Origin: Amyelois transitella
Taxonomy: Eukaryota > Arthropoda > Insecta > Lepidoptera > Pyralidae
Assembly: GCF_032362555.1 (NCBI RefSeq)
Contig: NC_083507.1
Location: forward strand, 4,405,001-4,469,000
Direction: 5' to 3'
DNA: 64,000 bases
This document shows positions 35,531-49,739 of the stretch, one piece after another. How positions within the stretch are numbered: the first letter of the stretch is position 1; each line of letters opens with the position of its first letter. The notes under the pieces are model-generated. The model ran no database searches. It was not told the DNA's origin and saw only the letters and a list, made by a program, of their open reading frames with translations. The position numbers were made by a program, and so were the translations under genes.

Positions 35531-38146
35531 ATATTGATGATTTCAGAACGGTGTTGATTTATTCATATAAATAATTTATTCTTTTTTGATTTGGATAAAT
35601 CTCACAAAAATACAATAAATTTGTGAGTGTGCATAAAATCATATTCTTAAAGTAATATCTATCCTATGTACGCATGTATTCAACAAATAAGAACTGCTCA
35701 TTGGTCACGTACTACCATCATAGCTCGATCCTGCACATTTTATCTACGTGTTTCATCTGCACGTGTCGTAGCATATTGAAAATACATAGATCAAGCTCAC
35801 TCTCTTTGTCAATTTTCACCTTACATACTCTTGCTATGGAATTTATATATCTCGAAGTTGATAGAAAGATCGATATTAATCTTTGTGCCAAGTTTTGTCA
35901 AAATACTCTCAATCGATAAGATAGTATGAAAGGTCTATGCCTACCTCTCCGGGAAAGAGATGTGATGTTTGTGTAGGTGTGATGAGTGTGAGAAAAATTG
36001 CTTTACATTATGCACGTTTTCACATTATGTTGTTATCTTTGCACTTTCATTGTTTTATGTCGTTTCGTATTTTAGGAATCAAACGTACGTTGTTATTTCA
36101 CATTACATTGTACTGTAGATAATATGTACTTAAATGCATTCGTGTCAATTGTTATTAAGTTCCTATGTGTGTAGCAATTACTACATGCGCTTGTAATTGA
36201 GTACTTAATGTAAATATATACTAAGCTTCCTGGGAAGGCTATGTCTGCAATTGAAATCTTAATTCGAGAAAAAATCTTTTTCACGCTCTGGTTTTATGGA
36301 GTACTGACTGTGGGGAAAATATATATACCTATTCAATTCCATTATATAGCAGTCATAACTGAAGGTCGCGTCATCAGCCTAGTTACGATTCTACACTGTA
36401 GGACGTGATTGATATGAGGTGATATCTGGAAATAAAGATAAGTCTGTGCTCCAGAAAGTTAACCTGCTTCTCGAATCTATTTTAGGGTCTACCTTTTGAC
36501 CTTTTGCGATACGGAATGCAAACGTACTGTGTTAAATTTTGTCAAAATATCACTATCAGGTAATGAATCCCGAACTCCGACATTGAGATATCCATAAAAT
36601 ATTGGTCGCACATGTTTTTACTGACATGCATAAAAGTATCACGTATTTAAATAAAATATAATTCTTACATTATTTGCCATCACTTTAAATAACTGGGTAA
36701 TCAAGTGGTCGGGGACCAAATGGTGATCGTTTGCAACAAGGGCCATTCCAACCGCGTTTTATGCCATTTCCGAATAACAATGCGTAATTGTTTGTGGTTG
36801 CACTCACCCTTAAATTCTTAGCGAACGTGCGGAGGCCACGTTGGCTCTATATTGCAAATAATTCCACAAACAAGGTATAATGTGCAGGCAATTTGTATAA
36901 TTATTGTATTTGCCGTTAACTGACTGACATGAGTTTCGACTTCTTCCGTAGCCTGTGGGGCTGTGGTGGTCGCAAGGTCGCCACGCCGATGATAGCAGAG
37001 CATCGACTTTCTTTAGAATTTTTTTGCAGTTTTTAGTTTATTATTATGAAATAGATGAAATGCAGGCGGGGCGAATCCCGGGCCCCGAAATACTTCTGTG
37101 GAGGGTGCAACCGGGAACGCAGAGATGATAGAGAGAGATAAAATGCAAATAAATGTACGTCTGAATAATAACGAAAAAATTTACAAATTATGTAAAATTT
37201 AAATTTATATTGATTATTATCTTGAAAAACTTAAGTGATCAATAAAGAGAAAGAGCGAATCTTTTATCAATTTAAAAAAATATATAATACTTTATATATT
37301 GTTATGGATATGATAAAAGTTAAGTATATTTGAAATCCATAAACTCTGTGATACTAATCGTTAGACGTCTATTAGGTAAGTTATGAAGTGTCGGAGGTGA
37401 GGTGCGCGTGGGCAGCGACACGATCAGCACATTTGTTCCGATGACGACCGGCGGCGCGACGCAAGACTTTATTATGCCTAATTCATTTATTGTGTTTTTA
37501 GGACATTGTCTGAATCAACCGGTATTTTGGAATTTCGACGGGCACAGACACTGACTCACTTTATAAAGTACATTGCAGCTGGGCGGTTTTGATAGGGATT
37601 TTAATTTATTAATTTAAACAAGGCCGTGTGGTTTTTAGCAGGTTAGAAACAATCATAATCGTTATCACAAGACGGTTTCGTGTCAGGCGGCATCAGTCCT
37701 ATTTTTTTTATTTTTGCTTATCTTTTTTTGCAACTTGCACTCTTGCTTTGCATGTTTGAGAGAATCCCAAGCTTTAAAATAACAATATATGATTTCAACT
37801 CTATACTTAAATCAAATAGGTATTGTTATTTTAAAGCTTGGGATTAAAGATTTACTCGTAGGTATAGAGAGCTTCTGATTGCAGGAACACTCTATAAAGA
37901 CAAAAAGCGAAAGAGCTGAAAAACTATTCAAAAACTACATACCTACTCGTACTCTAGGGATAGGTAGCATTTTTATCATTATCTTACGCAGAAGAGATTG
38001 CGTTGCTTTTTGTAGATGGCGATAAATTCGTCGCTTTTCGCAGTTGGTGTTATATTCGAGCGGGCGAAGCAGCGGGCAAAATCTAGTTCCCTATAAATGG
38101 ACCCTTTAATCTGAAAAAACATTGTCGTTTCCAAAAGAAACATAAA
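35531..38146. other. Intergenic DNA
   Basis: No gene seen. It holds a large inverted repeat at 37,763-37,845, a candidate regulatory block at 36,670-37,000 (TGTTTGTGGTTGCAC, a Runx-like site) and an RTE-type 3' end near 38,055-38,095 (AGCGGGCGAAGCAGCGGGCA). Confidence 0.4.
37763..37845. repeat. Perfect 25-bp inverted repeat, 33-nt loop
   Basis: Left arm 37,763-37,787 and right arm 37,821-37,845 are exact inverse complements (AATCCCAAGCTTTAAAATAA...). Confidence 0.9.
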
Positions 38147-38404
38147 CATAACATAACATATGGTCACGTCTATATCCCTTGAGGGGTAGACAGAGCCAAC
38201 AGTCTTGAAAAGACTGAATGGCCACGTTCAGCTATTTGGCTTAATGATAGAATTGAGATTCAAATAGTGACAGGTTGCTAGCCCATCGCCTTAAGAAGAA
38301 TCCCAAGTTTGTAAGCCTATCCCTTAGTCGCCTTTTACGACATCCATGGGAAAGAGATGGAGTGGTCCTATTCTTTTTTGTATTGGTGCCGGAAACCACA
38401 CGGC
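38147..38404 (-). mobile_element. SINE copy with ACATA tail
   Basis: Near full length, same family as 31,649-31,896, with an ACATAACATAACATA tail on the left. The head reads GCCGTGTGGTTTCCGGCACC on the minus strand. Confidence 0.75.
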
Positions 38405-40656
38405 ACGGCAAAAGAAACATTTACAGTTTTTAATAGTTTAAAGGCTTAAAAGTGATCTACATTTTTACTCTTCATTAGGGTTGGTAAGATAAGTAGGTTC
38501 TATAAATTTCATGTTGTACCTCATCAAAAATTTATTACAGCAGTATTTTTGGATTTACCAGTATAGGGTATATTCAATTATCTACTTATTGGTTAATCCA
38601 AAAAACCTGCTGTAATTATATAGGTACCAACGAAAATAGTAATATAATGAGCCTGAATTTCCTTCAATTAACTAGATTCAACACCTACAATTCCATTAAC
38701 AGTATAACATACTTCTAATGATACAAAATTAAATCTAAAAACGAGGAGGGTTTGGATTTAAAAAAAACGTGTTGTCTTTGTCCTGCTCACCCACGGGAAA
38801 TAATTGGCGTATGAAAAAATACAGGAAGTCATTAGTGGCAAAACGAAACGAGCGGCATCTATTTCACGAGAACCGTGGACTTCTGGAGGCCTCTCACACC
38901 GAACTGTAATTTGTAGCAAAATATCAAGGCATTATAAATAGTAACTTAATTTCAGCAAAAATTATTCATTAAAAGTGCGTTTATAAGTAGATATCACTTT
39001 GTTGTAATCCTATTTACCTACTTAAATGAAAAAATTGCCAGATTAAAATCTTTCTTGATTTATATTTTTGTAGTCTACTGTTACGCTACGGTCTGATCGC
39101 AGCAGACAGTGACCACCGGCGTTCACTAATAAGCCATGCGTCCTCGCAATTTGACATTTCAGACATTTTAATTCATATTTAATTTACCTTATGAATAGCG
39201 CTTTTACCCGGTTTGTGCACCATTTTGTGCTCGTTAATATAATACTAATGTTGCTCGTTATTTGTGGGCAGCGAGTGGGAAGAATGGTGACGTTCTATCA
39301 TGAAGTGAAGCTAAGCCTTAGTCAATAACTAAATAAAGTGGCAAAAAGTAATTTTAAATTTAGGCTTACTGGACACAATTTAGAAAATAAACAAAGTTTT
39401 ACATGCCTTAGCCGTCTTTATACACTACCTATCACGCATATGTTTAAAATTTTCTTTAAGCTGGATAGCATAAAATAATAGGATTAATATTCCTTGATAG
39501 TGACAGCAAGACTATCGCTTAAAATGATCAATTTTCTACACTACCAGACAAAGCGAAAAAGTATAAAAAACATTTTGCTCTTAAAAGCATCACAATATTG
39601 ATGTACCTGTGTGATAATTAATGTATTTTTAATTATTAATGATAAGCGTGACGCCTTTAAGAGATGTTTTAATTGATTTTTTTTATTAATTACAATTTGA
39701 TTTTTTTATTTTCTTGACTAATTGTAGAATATTAAGTGTTTGTGCAACAAAATTGTATACAGGAATAGTTGAGTCCATGTCATAAAGCGAGTATTCACTA
39801 TTCAGATACGACACCCATAAAACCTTTATGATTAGTCAAACCGCTGGTGAGGACGATTCATTATGGGCCATTATGCGTCGTGTTTATCGACTTACTCTAT
39901 ACAAGCCAATAAAATAACGAACGACCAAGATAAGAACTCGACAGTCCTCTAATCTCCGGAACAAGGGACACTAATTCGATTGTGGTTTTGGTCGAGCCTT
40001 TTTTGGGGTTTACGGCACAAATTGAAGTGTTAAAAAAACTACAAATTGGCTTTTTCGAGGCCCATTCATTAACTCGACGCTCAATGGCGTTGCTTGTGTC
40101 GTTTTCGCTCAATTAGTTAAATGGAAATTTGAACCGATTTGATCGCACACAGCGCCTCTCGTCCTCCGCCGAACGATCCTGCCGAAGGCATGTGAATACT
40201 AACTATTGTGGGATGTTACCGGAAATGAATGAAATTTATTAATTGCAAGTAAACTCTTCTGAGATCTTTATACGTATTGTTTCAAAGATTTTGTAAAACA
40301 CTTACCTACTTACTTACAGACATGAAATTAAAACTTAATAATTTTTATGTGAATAAAAGAAACAAAACGCATAAGTAAGTTAAACGGTCAGAGTTTGTGC
40401 ATACAATAAGTGAAACACGTAGTCAACCTGAGGATTGGATTTTTTGTGTTTTGGAAGGTTGTGGAAAAAACTTATTGACGATTTGTGATTATATTGATTC
40501 GAAGCTAAATTTGTGTTAAATTGTGTTAAAAGCAATACAATATCCAATATAACCAAAATAGCATAACATCTAAAACGATAATAATAAAATTAAAATATAT
40601 GGAAAACAGGCAATAGACGTTAATAAAACTTAATGGATACAAACACATTAATGACG
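38405..40656. other. Intergenic DNA
   Basis: No gene seen. GC-richer or site-rich patches at 39,085-39,310 and 39,840-40,200 (CATTATGGGCCATTATGCG, TTTATCG) could be regulatory. An imperfect 22-bp inverted repeat lies around 38,534-38,618. Confidence 0.35.
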
Positions 40657-40694
40657 TTTAGACCGATAGGTGAATGGTCACCTATCGGTCTAAA
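40657..40694. repeat. Perfect 17-bp inverted repeat, 4-nt loop
   Basis: TTTAGACCGATAGGTGA, loop ATGG, then the exact inverse TCACCTATCGGTCTAAA. Confidence 0.92.
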
Positions 40695-43600
40695 GTATGG
40701 ACTTATTTTGTATTCATTCATAATTTAATTCGGTGTGAATCTGGTAAAATGTATACTTTTTCTTTAAAATAATAGGTTTTTAGCTTCGTACAGTATAATG
40801 TGTATCTAATACTATGATAAAGTCTCCATACTACAAATGGCACTAAATATTACTAAATTAAGCAAAACAAAAAAAATTTGCTCTATTATAATTTAAATAT
40901 ATTAGGTATGTGTAAAGAAAAATATAATTATATTACAGACTTTATTTTAGTCAATTTATATATGTAAAGTGTGCTCATTAAGCATCAATCTACGGTTTCA
41001 ACAGCTGTAGCACTTTCTACGACATGAAAATGAGCATGTCAAATGGCGCGACGGCCAAGTAGGTCGAAATATTAAACTTGCTTGACAAGCGTAAGTAAGT
41101 ATACTTATGTTTAGTTGGAAAATGACGAAAACAAATTATTGGTTATTAAGTTCATAAAATAAATAAAATAATTAATCTTATCTGCTCTAGGTATCTCTCA
41201 AGACTGAATGTGATTCGTCAATCGCAACTAGAGTCCCCCTGATCTACATACTTATTTAGTTGATTTTTGAAACACACCCCTCCCTTCTCCCCCAACACCA
41301 AAATTTAATATACTTACTGAACCATTGTATATTTCAGAGATTTCAGTGTCATTAATCTAAATTCAATACATATATTGTAATCATTTAAACGAGTACATAA
41401 GCAGGTGCAAATCTACTAACACTTTATCGACCCGTAAATAAAAATGCCAGAACGATGTGACTTTAACACATTTAGCGTATCGTCCGTATAGTTAAAAGCT
41501 GTATAATAGCGTTATCTCAGGCCCGGCACTAAATTGGGATGTCTCTGCGAGGCGTGGCGGGTTCTTATCAGTTTTGTCGTGTTCATCTTGAGTTGTGTTA
41601 GGCTTTACTTCGGGATATTTACGTCGGCCGACGCCGGGGTGGCGAGCCTACGCTCTACACGCGACAATGTCGGAAACTTATTGCCCACGTCCTGCTCGGA
41701 ATGCTATATTATACTCACATATTTCAGACAAAAGCATATTTATGAATGAACTTTCGGTATGCTCTGCAAATAAATTTTACTTTGGGTAGGTACTTATCGA
41801 ATTAATTCAAAAAGTAGTAATGATAAATTTAGGCATTATAATGATTGTAATTAGGTTTGCAAACAAATATAATGGGTAAGTGTATCTGAAAATATTGTTG
41901 TTACATTGCATTTATGTATATATATTATTTCTAAGTATGATTTTGCTAGTTGTTTATAGGTCCTATATGTTGATATGTTAAATTGTGTCTTCATTTTTAA
42001 TAATAATTCAAATAGGATTTACATCTTTTATCACGTCTCTGCCCATTGAAGTACCTTCTTTATGATTAGTAGGTACCTTTATTCTTAACACAACACTACA
42101 CATGCAGGTGACCATGTCCCACTAAGCGACAACCCTTGCCGGACGCGCCGGTTTGATGAAGCGCCTTTTTGATACTTTTACTTGTTCTTTTTTCATCTTA
42201 TTGTCCATCCATTGATAAACGGACAGGTATACGTACTCAGACAGGCGCCAACATTCCTCGCTTCGACCTCACACTTGCTTGCTGCCTTATAAAAACGGGC
42301 ACACTTTTTTATATTAGCACTTTTTGGATTTATATGCCTCCCTTTGTCCGCCGTTGTTTGTTTTGGTTATTAGCGCGCCTGTAGGAAGTGGACGCGATAA
42401 ACTTATTGGCCCTAAGCGTTTTATTGTACCAATTTTGGGTATCCTTTTTAGTTTCGATTTCGGTTTATGAAGTTCAAGTTCAAATTGTTCATAAGTAGGT
42501 ATCTTCTGAAAATACGGTAGTGTTTGAAAAATATTGCATTATTTCGATAAAGGCAAGTTATAGACGATGGCCCGTTAGGGAGTCATAAAATTCTGCTATA
42601 AAAGTAAAAGCCACGCGTCATGTCAAAATCAATCCAAATTTCCCATCTCATTAAAATAAAACATTAAATGTTCTTGCCAGGTGTTAATTATAAAATATAT
42701 GGCATAAGAGTAACGGGTCGCAGGTTCGGAGCCCCGGGCGATAAATTAGCAGAAACAATCCGGAACTAGTCTCATTAGCATTTTATGAATGAGCTAAAAG
42801 CATGACACGAGCTTTTGAAAGTAGATGTCGTGTTGATCGATAATACAAGCACAGAACAAAAATAAAACAGAATTGACACATATTTAATATCTAAATAATG
42901 AAAATCCCATTCAAGTCGTAACAGTGGTTTTTGAGAAAATGCGAAATGCAGGCAGACGGAATACAGAACCTCCTTATTTGAAGTCTGTTAAAAGTACAAA
43001 TAAGTAATGCTAATACTAAATTTATATTAGTTTAGATAATTATTTTAAGGAACGGTTTTTTATGTCCTTACCTGCCAAAACCCGAATAGATAGAGATAAA
43101 GTGCTCATATAATTAGAATTTTCATAACTATTATAATAAAGTTTTACAGTAAAATTTATATTATGAGGTCTCTTCTGTATCTTTTATTGGGTGAGACTGG
43201 TTTGATGGTGATTAAATTTGATTGTTGCCGATAATTTTGTCACGGGCTAGTTAGTTATTGCTAATCATGCGTAAATAAAAATAATTATGTCGCGATTTTA
43301 TTAGAACTTCATATCTTTATCAGCGTGTCAATCAACAAAGGTCTTCGTAACGCTTATCTACACGTTACACTGTTATTTTTAACAAATAAATGTAAGTAAG
43401 TATATGTCCATTAAATACTTAGGTACCTAGGTGTAATGTCTTGATTTTTCTATCAAAGCTTTCTTGTTGTATTTACTTAGGTACTACATTTGCAAATGAT
43501 TTATTTATTTTATAACTATTAATACTTTTAATTGCAACTGTTTAAATTTCTGTACAATAAATGTATGTAGGTATAACAAACAGATATTATGAAAATGATG

Positions 43601-44244
43601 AAAGTTTTACATTTGGCCCGCCATTCATAAAAGTTGTATTGGCTTAATGTTCCTCAATTAATGACAATGAGAAGGATCAATTCATTCATATCCGTGCCCT
43701 TAGGTTCTTGGCGAACCTCATCTTTCGGGAAGTCAATCGATTGAGGTAAATTATGCCCAATTAGCTTGGTGTCTCCGCCTCATAGTTTTGGCGTTTTGGT
43801 GGAACTAATGAATAGGCAGGCGCCGGCACTTTGGGTCTTCGCAGTCACCTAATGACTGGTTGCAGACCATAGTGCAATTTTGATTTATTCCATCACGAGA
43901 CTATTTCCGGTATTAAGTGACCATTTAGCGTTCATTCATGATTTTTTTGTTTTGTAAAACTAATGTGATGATTTTAAATGGATTAGCGCTCTTTAATGGT
44001 GTTATTTAAAAAAAGAGGTTTTTTTCTTGTCACCATTAAGCATATTTTGAGCTGTTGCTCTCGATTTCGTACCCGTCAAATACCAACAAATTTGTTCCCA
44101 TAAAAATTTGCGGAAGTTGAGCGTTGCATGTTTTATGAACAGTCAGAAACTGTGCAAAAAGGCTCGCCGCGTCCCTACGCGAGCGTGTTGGTCCCAAAAT
44201 TAATGTATTGGAGTGAAAGTTGGGTGTGAAAATATACAAAAAGA
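40695..44244. other. Intergenic DNA
   Basis: AT-rich with no gene recognised. Site-rich patches at 41,505-41,710, 42,090-42,400, 42,710-42,830 and 43,610-43,900 stand out in base composition only. Confidence 0.35.
43610..43900. promoter_or_regulatory. Candidate regulatory block
   Basis: A GC-richer stretch with CCTCAATTAATGACAATGAG, ATCAATTCATTCATAT and GCCCAATTAGCTT, all homeodomain-type sites. It has no coding potential. Confidence 0.22.
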
Positions 44245-44430
44245 ATGTGGAGGGAAAGGTCGGAGTGGGAAGGCTTAGACAAACGTGTCTTGATCAAATT
44301 AAGGAGGTCAGGTCAAGAGTACCCGAAACCGCCGAGCTTGCATGAAGAGAGTACCTAATGAATAAAGCGAAAGAAGTGTGCAGGGATCGTAGCAAGTGGA
44401 AAGCTACTACTTCTCTACCTACCCCTCCAG
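44245..44430 (+). mobile_element. LINE ORF2 C-terminal relic, one internal stop
   Basis: The plus-strand reading is VGVGRLRQTCLDQIKEVRSR, then PETAELA, a stop, and in the same frame REYLMNKAKEVCRDRSKWKA. The GR-(K/R)QT--DQI and EVCRDRSKWK pattern is the end of a non-LTR reverse transcriptase protein common in Lepidoptera. Confidence 0.6.
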
Positions 44431-46388
44431 AAGACATAATTTACAAATGCTTTGCTTGAATTACATCTTGCTAGTATCTTCATAATACCGTATTTCCTTA
44501 AAAATTCTTAGGTGTAAATATTATCTACGTGCTTATCTTTTTAATATACATCATTACAGATTATTGTAGTGTAATTGCAGATATTATAGCTTGTATCTGT
44601 CCGTAATTACTACAGGCACACTGTGAATATCAAGCAATCTCTGTTTGTAACTATTTCGCTTGATTGCACGACCAATATTACAACTCATTATTAGTTATTA
44701 TGGATTAAATCGACCATAGGAGATTGTGTACTTTTGTTCTTGCATTTAATATTTGTTTTATAAAAGCTTATGGTTTTTCCATTTTTCTTTTACACAACAT
44801 CTTTTAATCTATTGTAAGAGATGATCAAAATTCTGGTGCGGGTAAAAGTTATCGTTTTATCATTTATAATCAAAGCAGACAATTCTATATAGATATGATG
44901 TTGGAAACCTCTTAAACATAATAATGCTTCCCTGGACAATAACCTACTTATAAAAATTTGAACAAGCTTTTAAATTATTAAAATTACAGATGGGAAAATA
45001 ACTCTGTCGGGTACTGCTTACATAGCTTTAATTAAGAATAAGAATACTCAGTTTGAAACCTAGAATAACAAGATATTTTTATTCTTCCAATACTGCTACT
45101 ATAAACAAAATAGTTGTTATAATATTATTGGACAACATTTTGGAACAAAACAACCAATAAAGTTGTCTAAGAACAATGTGTTCTCAGCCAATCCAACAAC
45201 TCCCAATCCCGAATAAATATTGAGTTTTCCTCGAAGCTGCCGTTAAATCGGCAGGGTTGATACTGTTTGTATTGGACCACTCGCCTTTTGACATTGCCCC
45301 GTAGTATTTGTGATTATACTGCATATTTTGATACGTCTAATGGATTGACAAATGTTTGAGATGATAAGGGAGTTGTGTAGATTAATTTAGTTAACGTTTT
45401 AAAATTATTTTGTTTTTCAGTAAAGTATTTATCAACATTTCTGTTGAAATACTTTTGTATAGTATTAAGTTTTAGTAATAACCTGACGTACCCATCATTG
45501 TAAGCAAATGACGCACCCCGGGTTCGTCTCTTAAAACAACATGAAGACGCAACCGGGACTAGTGCTAGGAAGATGATTATGACTAAGCTAAGGCATTGTT
45601 TGCTCTTTTGTGGGTTTACTAATATTATATGTTTGTTATTTTAGGGTCTAACAAAAACTGCCGGAAATTATTTCGATGTAGATACGTTTATGTTAAATTT
45701 AAGTAACACTTTATATTTCTAAAACAGAAATAAGAAAACTTCTTAGTATAACACATTAACAAGTGTCTCATAAGTTAAATGTCGTCATTTGAATCTGTTG
45801 ACGTCAACAGGGTATTTATTCTTTAATTTTGTGACCTATTTACATACAATCTAAGGTATATTTTCATTCGATGCTTTCGTCTGTACGTCATGTGTACAGG
45901 AACAGGTACTTGTTGAGAGGCGCCAAACTGATTAGTGGCCCACGATCCTCTGAAATTAATTTGTCGTATAACCTTAATAAAGCTTTAATGAGCCAATTAG
46001 CATACGAGACGCTTGGATGTCATGAACCCGATATAATATCGATAAAGCGATCAGAGGCCATGCTCTCTAAATAATCGGATTAAAAGTATAATACTTATGA
46101 GTAAGATTTAATCACATTATTATGTCTTGGCGTTTTATTTATCTACCGAACACCAAAGTAAAGTTAAATATTTTGAATTTTATTTTCAGTTTCTAGCTTC
46201 TAACGAACTTCAAACTACAAAATGACATATAATTCTTCCATATGACAGAATATCCTTATAGCACATCAAGATCAAAACTATGGACCTTACCAGATGCAAG
46301 TGTGAAGAAAGACTAAAAGGCTAGCCAATCAGAGGAGGACTACGTGTTTAGAAGGCTTTGGGATCATTCTTAATATATGATTAAAAAT
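44431..46388. other. Intergenic DNA
   Basis: No gene seen. A short ACCGGGACT-type dispersed motif lies at 45,515-45,580; a moderately GC-rich stretch at 45,870-46,070 has an open frame of 67 codons with no recognisable similarity. Confidence 0.35.
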
Positions 46389-46437
46389 TTGCTTCATTAA
46401 ATTTAGGGTAGTGTGTACCCTAGATTTAATGAAGCAA
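46389..46437. repeat. 22-bp inverted repeat (one mismatch), 5-nt loop
   Basis: TTGCTTCATTAAATTTAGGG-TA, loop GTGTG, and its inverse with a single A/G difference. It abuts a SINE at 46,447. Confidence 0.9.
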
Positions 46438-46446
46438 TACAAATAG

Positions 46447-46664
46447 TAACGTCTACATCCCGGGGTAGACAGAGCCAACAGTCTTGAAAAGACTGATAGG
46501 CCACATTCAGCTGTTTGGCTGAATGATAGAATTGAGATTCAAATAGTGACAGGTTGCCAGCCCATCGCCTAAACGAAGAATCCCAAGTTTAAACTTTACT
46601 TTTACGACATCAATGGGAATGAGAGAGTGATCCTTTTTTTTATTGGTGCCGGAAACCACACGGC
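46447..46664 (-). mobile_element. SINE copy
   Basis: Same family as 31,649-31,896, with a small deletion near 46,590 and a head CCGTGTGGTTTCCGGCACC on the minus strand. Confidence 0.7.
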
Positions 46665-46719
46665 ACAGAAGAAAACAAGGTCACTTATGTTTAATTCGAA
46701 TTATTTCAAATATATAATA

Positions 46720-46949
46720 ATCACATCTATATCTCTTGCCGGGGAGACAGAGCCAACAGTCTTGAAAACGACTGAAAGGCCACTTTCAGTCTTTTCAGCT
46801 GTATAGGATTGAAATTCAAATAGAGGTTGCTAGCCTTTCGCTTACAAGAAGAATCTCAAATTTATTAGATATTCCCTTAATCGTCCATTACGACATTTAT
46901 GTGAAAGATATGGAGTGGTTCTCTTCTAAACTTCCGAGAACCACACGGC
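46720..46949 (-). mobile_element. SINE copy, older
   Basis: A second, more diverged copy of the same SINE in the same orientation, 55 bp from the first. Confidence 0.65.
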
Positions 46950-49536
46950 ATATACTACACGTTAGAGTTAATAATATTAAATTAAGTAAGTATATAACTA
47001 TCGAATAAAACCACTTGGCACTTAGTGTGAAAACATTCCGACACGTCATCGAAATTTCGAATTCTCACCGAATCAGACATTAATAGTCCGAATGGTTATA
47101 ATGTTATTCAAACGATTTGTTTTCCGTGTAAGCACGTCACGTACGAGCCAAATGATCGGTCGGAGATTCGAAAAATATACCGAGATAGCTCCTATTAACT
47201 TACGATCGGATCATTCGATACAAATCGTATGAAATCGATTCGTATCGAGGATAAATACTACAATCAAGGAGCGGTTGCAGCTGTTAGATGCGCGCTTGGC
47301 GTCATCCACTAAAATAATATGACACAGCCATTTTGGGTTCTCCTGCGTGCCCAAAAAGGAGAAACTATCGATATAATTTACTTATAGTAGATATTGTAAC
47401 GACGGCAAGGAAGATATATTTTCTTTTCTTTTAATAAATGGAAAATATTAATAAGAATATATTTTTCATACGTCATAACATAATTGGTGGATGCTTCTTG
47501 GTGTGTATAAATTCCATTTTATCTTTTTATGTAAAAACCTCTAGCAAATTTTGACTTGTGCTCACCTTCAACCTATGTACATAAAATAATAGAACGTTTA
47601 TATCACAGAAAATGCATATGTATTATAGTACTATGTAATATTATTATACAAGGTTTACCCACATATAAATTTTACAGTGCATTTCGATGACATAAAAATA
47701 AACACATAATCATGTTTCAATTTCTTTAGCAATATGATATCTCGAACAAATAAGAAAACGTTAGTCGGTCTTTGCCTGTATCATTTGCACACGAAGCGGA
47801 TACATTAAGAATATAAAGTCCAATTAATTCACATGCTTTACTTAAGGCCAGGTTTTTTAACATATAGTACATTATAGTACATCTTGTCTTGACGATAAAC
47901 GCTACCCGCTGTAGTTGCCGACTGTACTTGGCTCAACAGGCAGACATCGTAAGTGGTTACCCATGCTTTCAGAACCTATAATTTGACAATATTTTGTGTC
48001 ATTTGTTCTTTATTATTACTTATGCCATTACACGTCTGTGGATATAACGTTAATACGGCGTCGCAGCCGCGGGGCCGATTAAGGGCGATGTAACCACAGG
48101 TTCCCCTAATTCAATATTAAAAGCATCCTACGACGTGATCGGCAACTAATAATAGTCTAATTTGTCGAAATGTCCCTGAGAAAAAGACGGAATGTCAACC
48201 TTTCTTTTGAGTTTTTTTCTAATCACAAATGAAATGGGCTATTTTGACATTTTCGAAACAGAATTACAGTGTTTACGATCACGATTCGTATTTAATATCG
48301 GATAATGTTTGTAACTGACTCATTAATGGGATATTATAGTCTGTTTTTGATGTACCATTAACAAATAGGTACTTAATGCAATTTCATAGACATAAATGAG
48401 AATAATGTAGCGAGACAAATTCGATCGCTAAAATTGGCGGCCATTACTTTTAAATTAAGTTTCGATTTGGAACAGAAATAATATTATGATGGGGGGAAAT
48501 ATTACAGTTTTATATAAGTTTGAGTAGTGTCTATTTGTAAATCGGAGTGTCGTTTATGTGCAGATGGAGCCTCATAATGCAGGAGCAGGGCTCCGGCAGG
48601 GCCCGCCGAGCTCCCAGCCCATGCATACTAACGCACTGCATAATAAGTAGCTTGATTTCATGTTTATCTCTTATATAGGTACCTACTTATTTCATCTCCT
48701 TCTCTTTAAGTTAAATCCTCTTCATCAAATTTTTAATCTGTTTCACAAAATCTAGCGCCCAAATGATTGGACATTAGTTTACGTAAGATATATAAGTATA
48801 TTATATCAAGTAATTTTTATTTATCTGCTTATAGAGGCATTATGAGAAATTATGAGGAATTAAAATATGTTTGTCGCATGTTACCCACATAACTACAGGA
48901 AACCGTCACGTAATATGCTTGCGCAATAGTAACTCCCAACAATGGAACATAAATGAGATTAATGTTTATTAAACGCGAATGTGTACAGTTTCTAATGTAA
49001 AAATAATATTGTCATTAAAACAAAGTAGTTTTTGTGTTTTTTATATTTCATAGTGCGATTAAGTCAAAAATATTTCAAAAAAATTAGGCAAAACAACTAA
49101 GTAGGTAATCTTTTTACTTATTTCTGTCTCAGCGCACAACCGAATCATTATTTTAATTTAAGTTATATAATTTTTATGTTTTTCCGTAAATGCCTGCAAA
49201 TATATACGACCCTTCTATCAAAATAACTAAGAGCTCATAAAAAATTTACTAAAATTAATAGTAATGGGTTTCAAACATCTACATATCGCTGTTTAAATCC
49301 ATTAAAGATTTTGTAAACAAATGCAATTAATTTTTACGGCTTAATTATTTATGTGCACACTGCGAGCATTTCCGGCCTTATTGAATGAATCGCGTTCCTA
49401 AGATCTTGGGATTGTAATAATTTCAAAGTCTTTTATCACAAAAATATAAGTGAATGACTGTAAAACATTATTTGTAAAAAAAAATAGTGGATTGCTGTTG
49501 CAAAGAGATGTGAAATCACGCATCTGTAATTGAACA
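46950..49536. other. Intergenic DNA
   Basis: No gene recognised. 47,030-47,300 is rich in TCGAT/CGAAT words; 48,055-48,170 is a GC-richer patch with GCAGCCGCGGGGCCGATTAA. Both could be regulatory. Confidence 0.35.
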
Positions 49537-49582
49537 GAATTTGAAGTGCCTTTCGCAAATATACGAAAGGCACTTCAAATTC
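49537..49582. repeat. Perfect 19-bp inverted repeat, 8-nt loop
   Basis: GAATTTGAAGTGCCTTTCG, loop CAAATATA, then the exact inverse. Confidence 0.92.
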
Positions 49583-49739
49583 AGTTAATAACGGTGTTAT
49601 GTTTGACCATATATTTTATAGTTTGAGATCTATTAGACCTTTGTTTTAGCAGTTTTAATATAACCGAAATGTAAGGTTAATGTAATACATATTCCTTTCC
49701 TTTTGTAACTTTTAGTGGATTTTTTAAATTCTTATAAAT

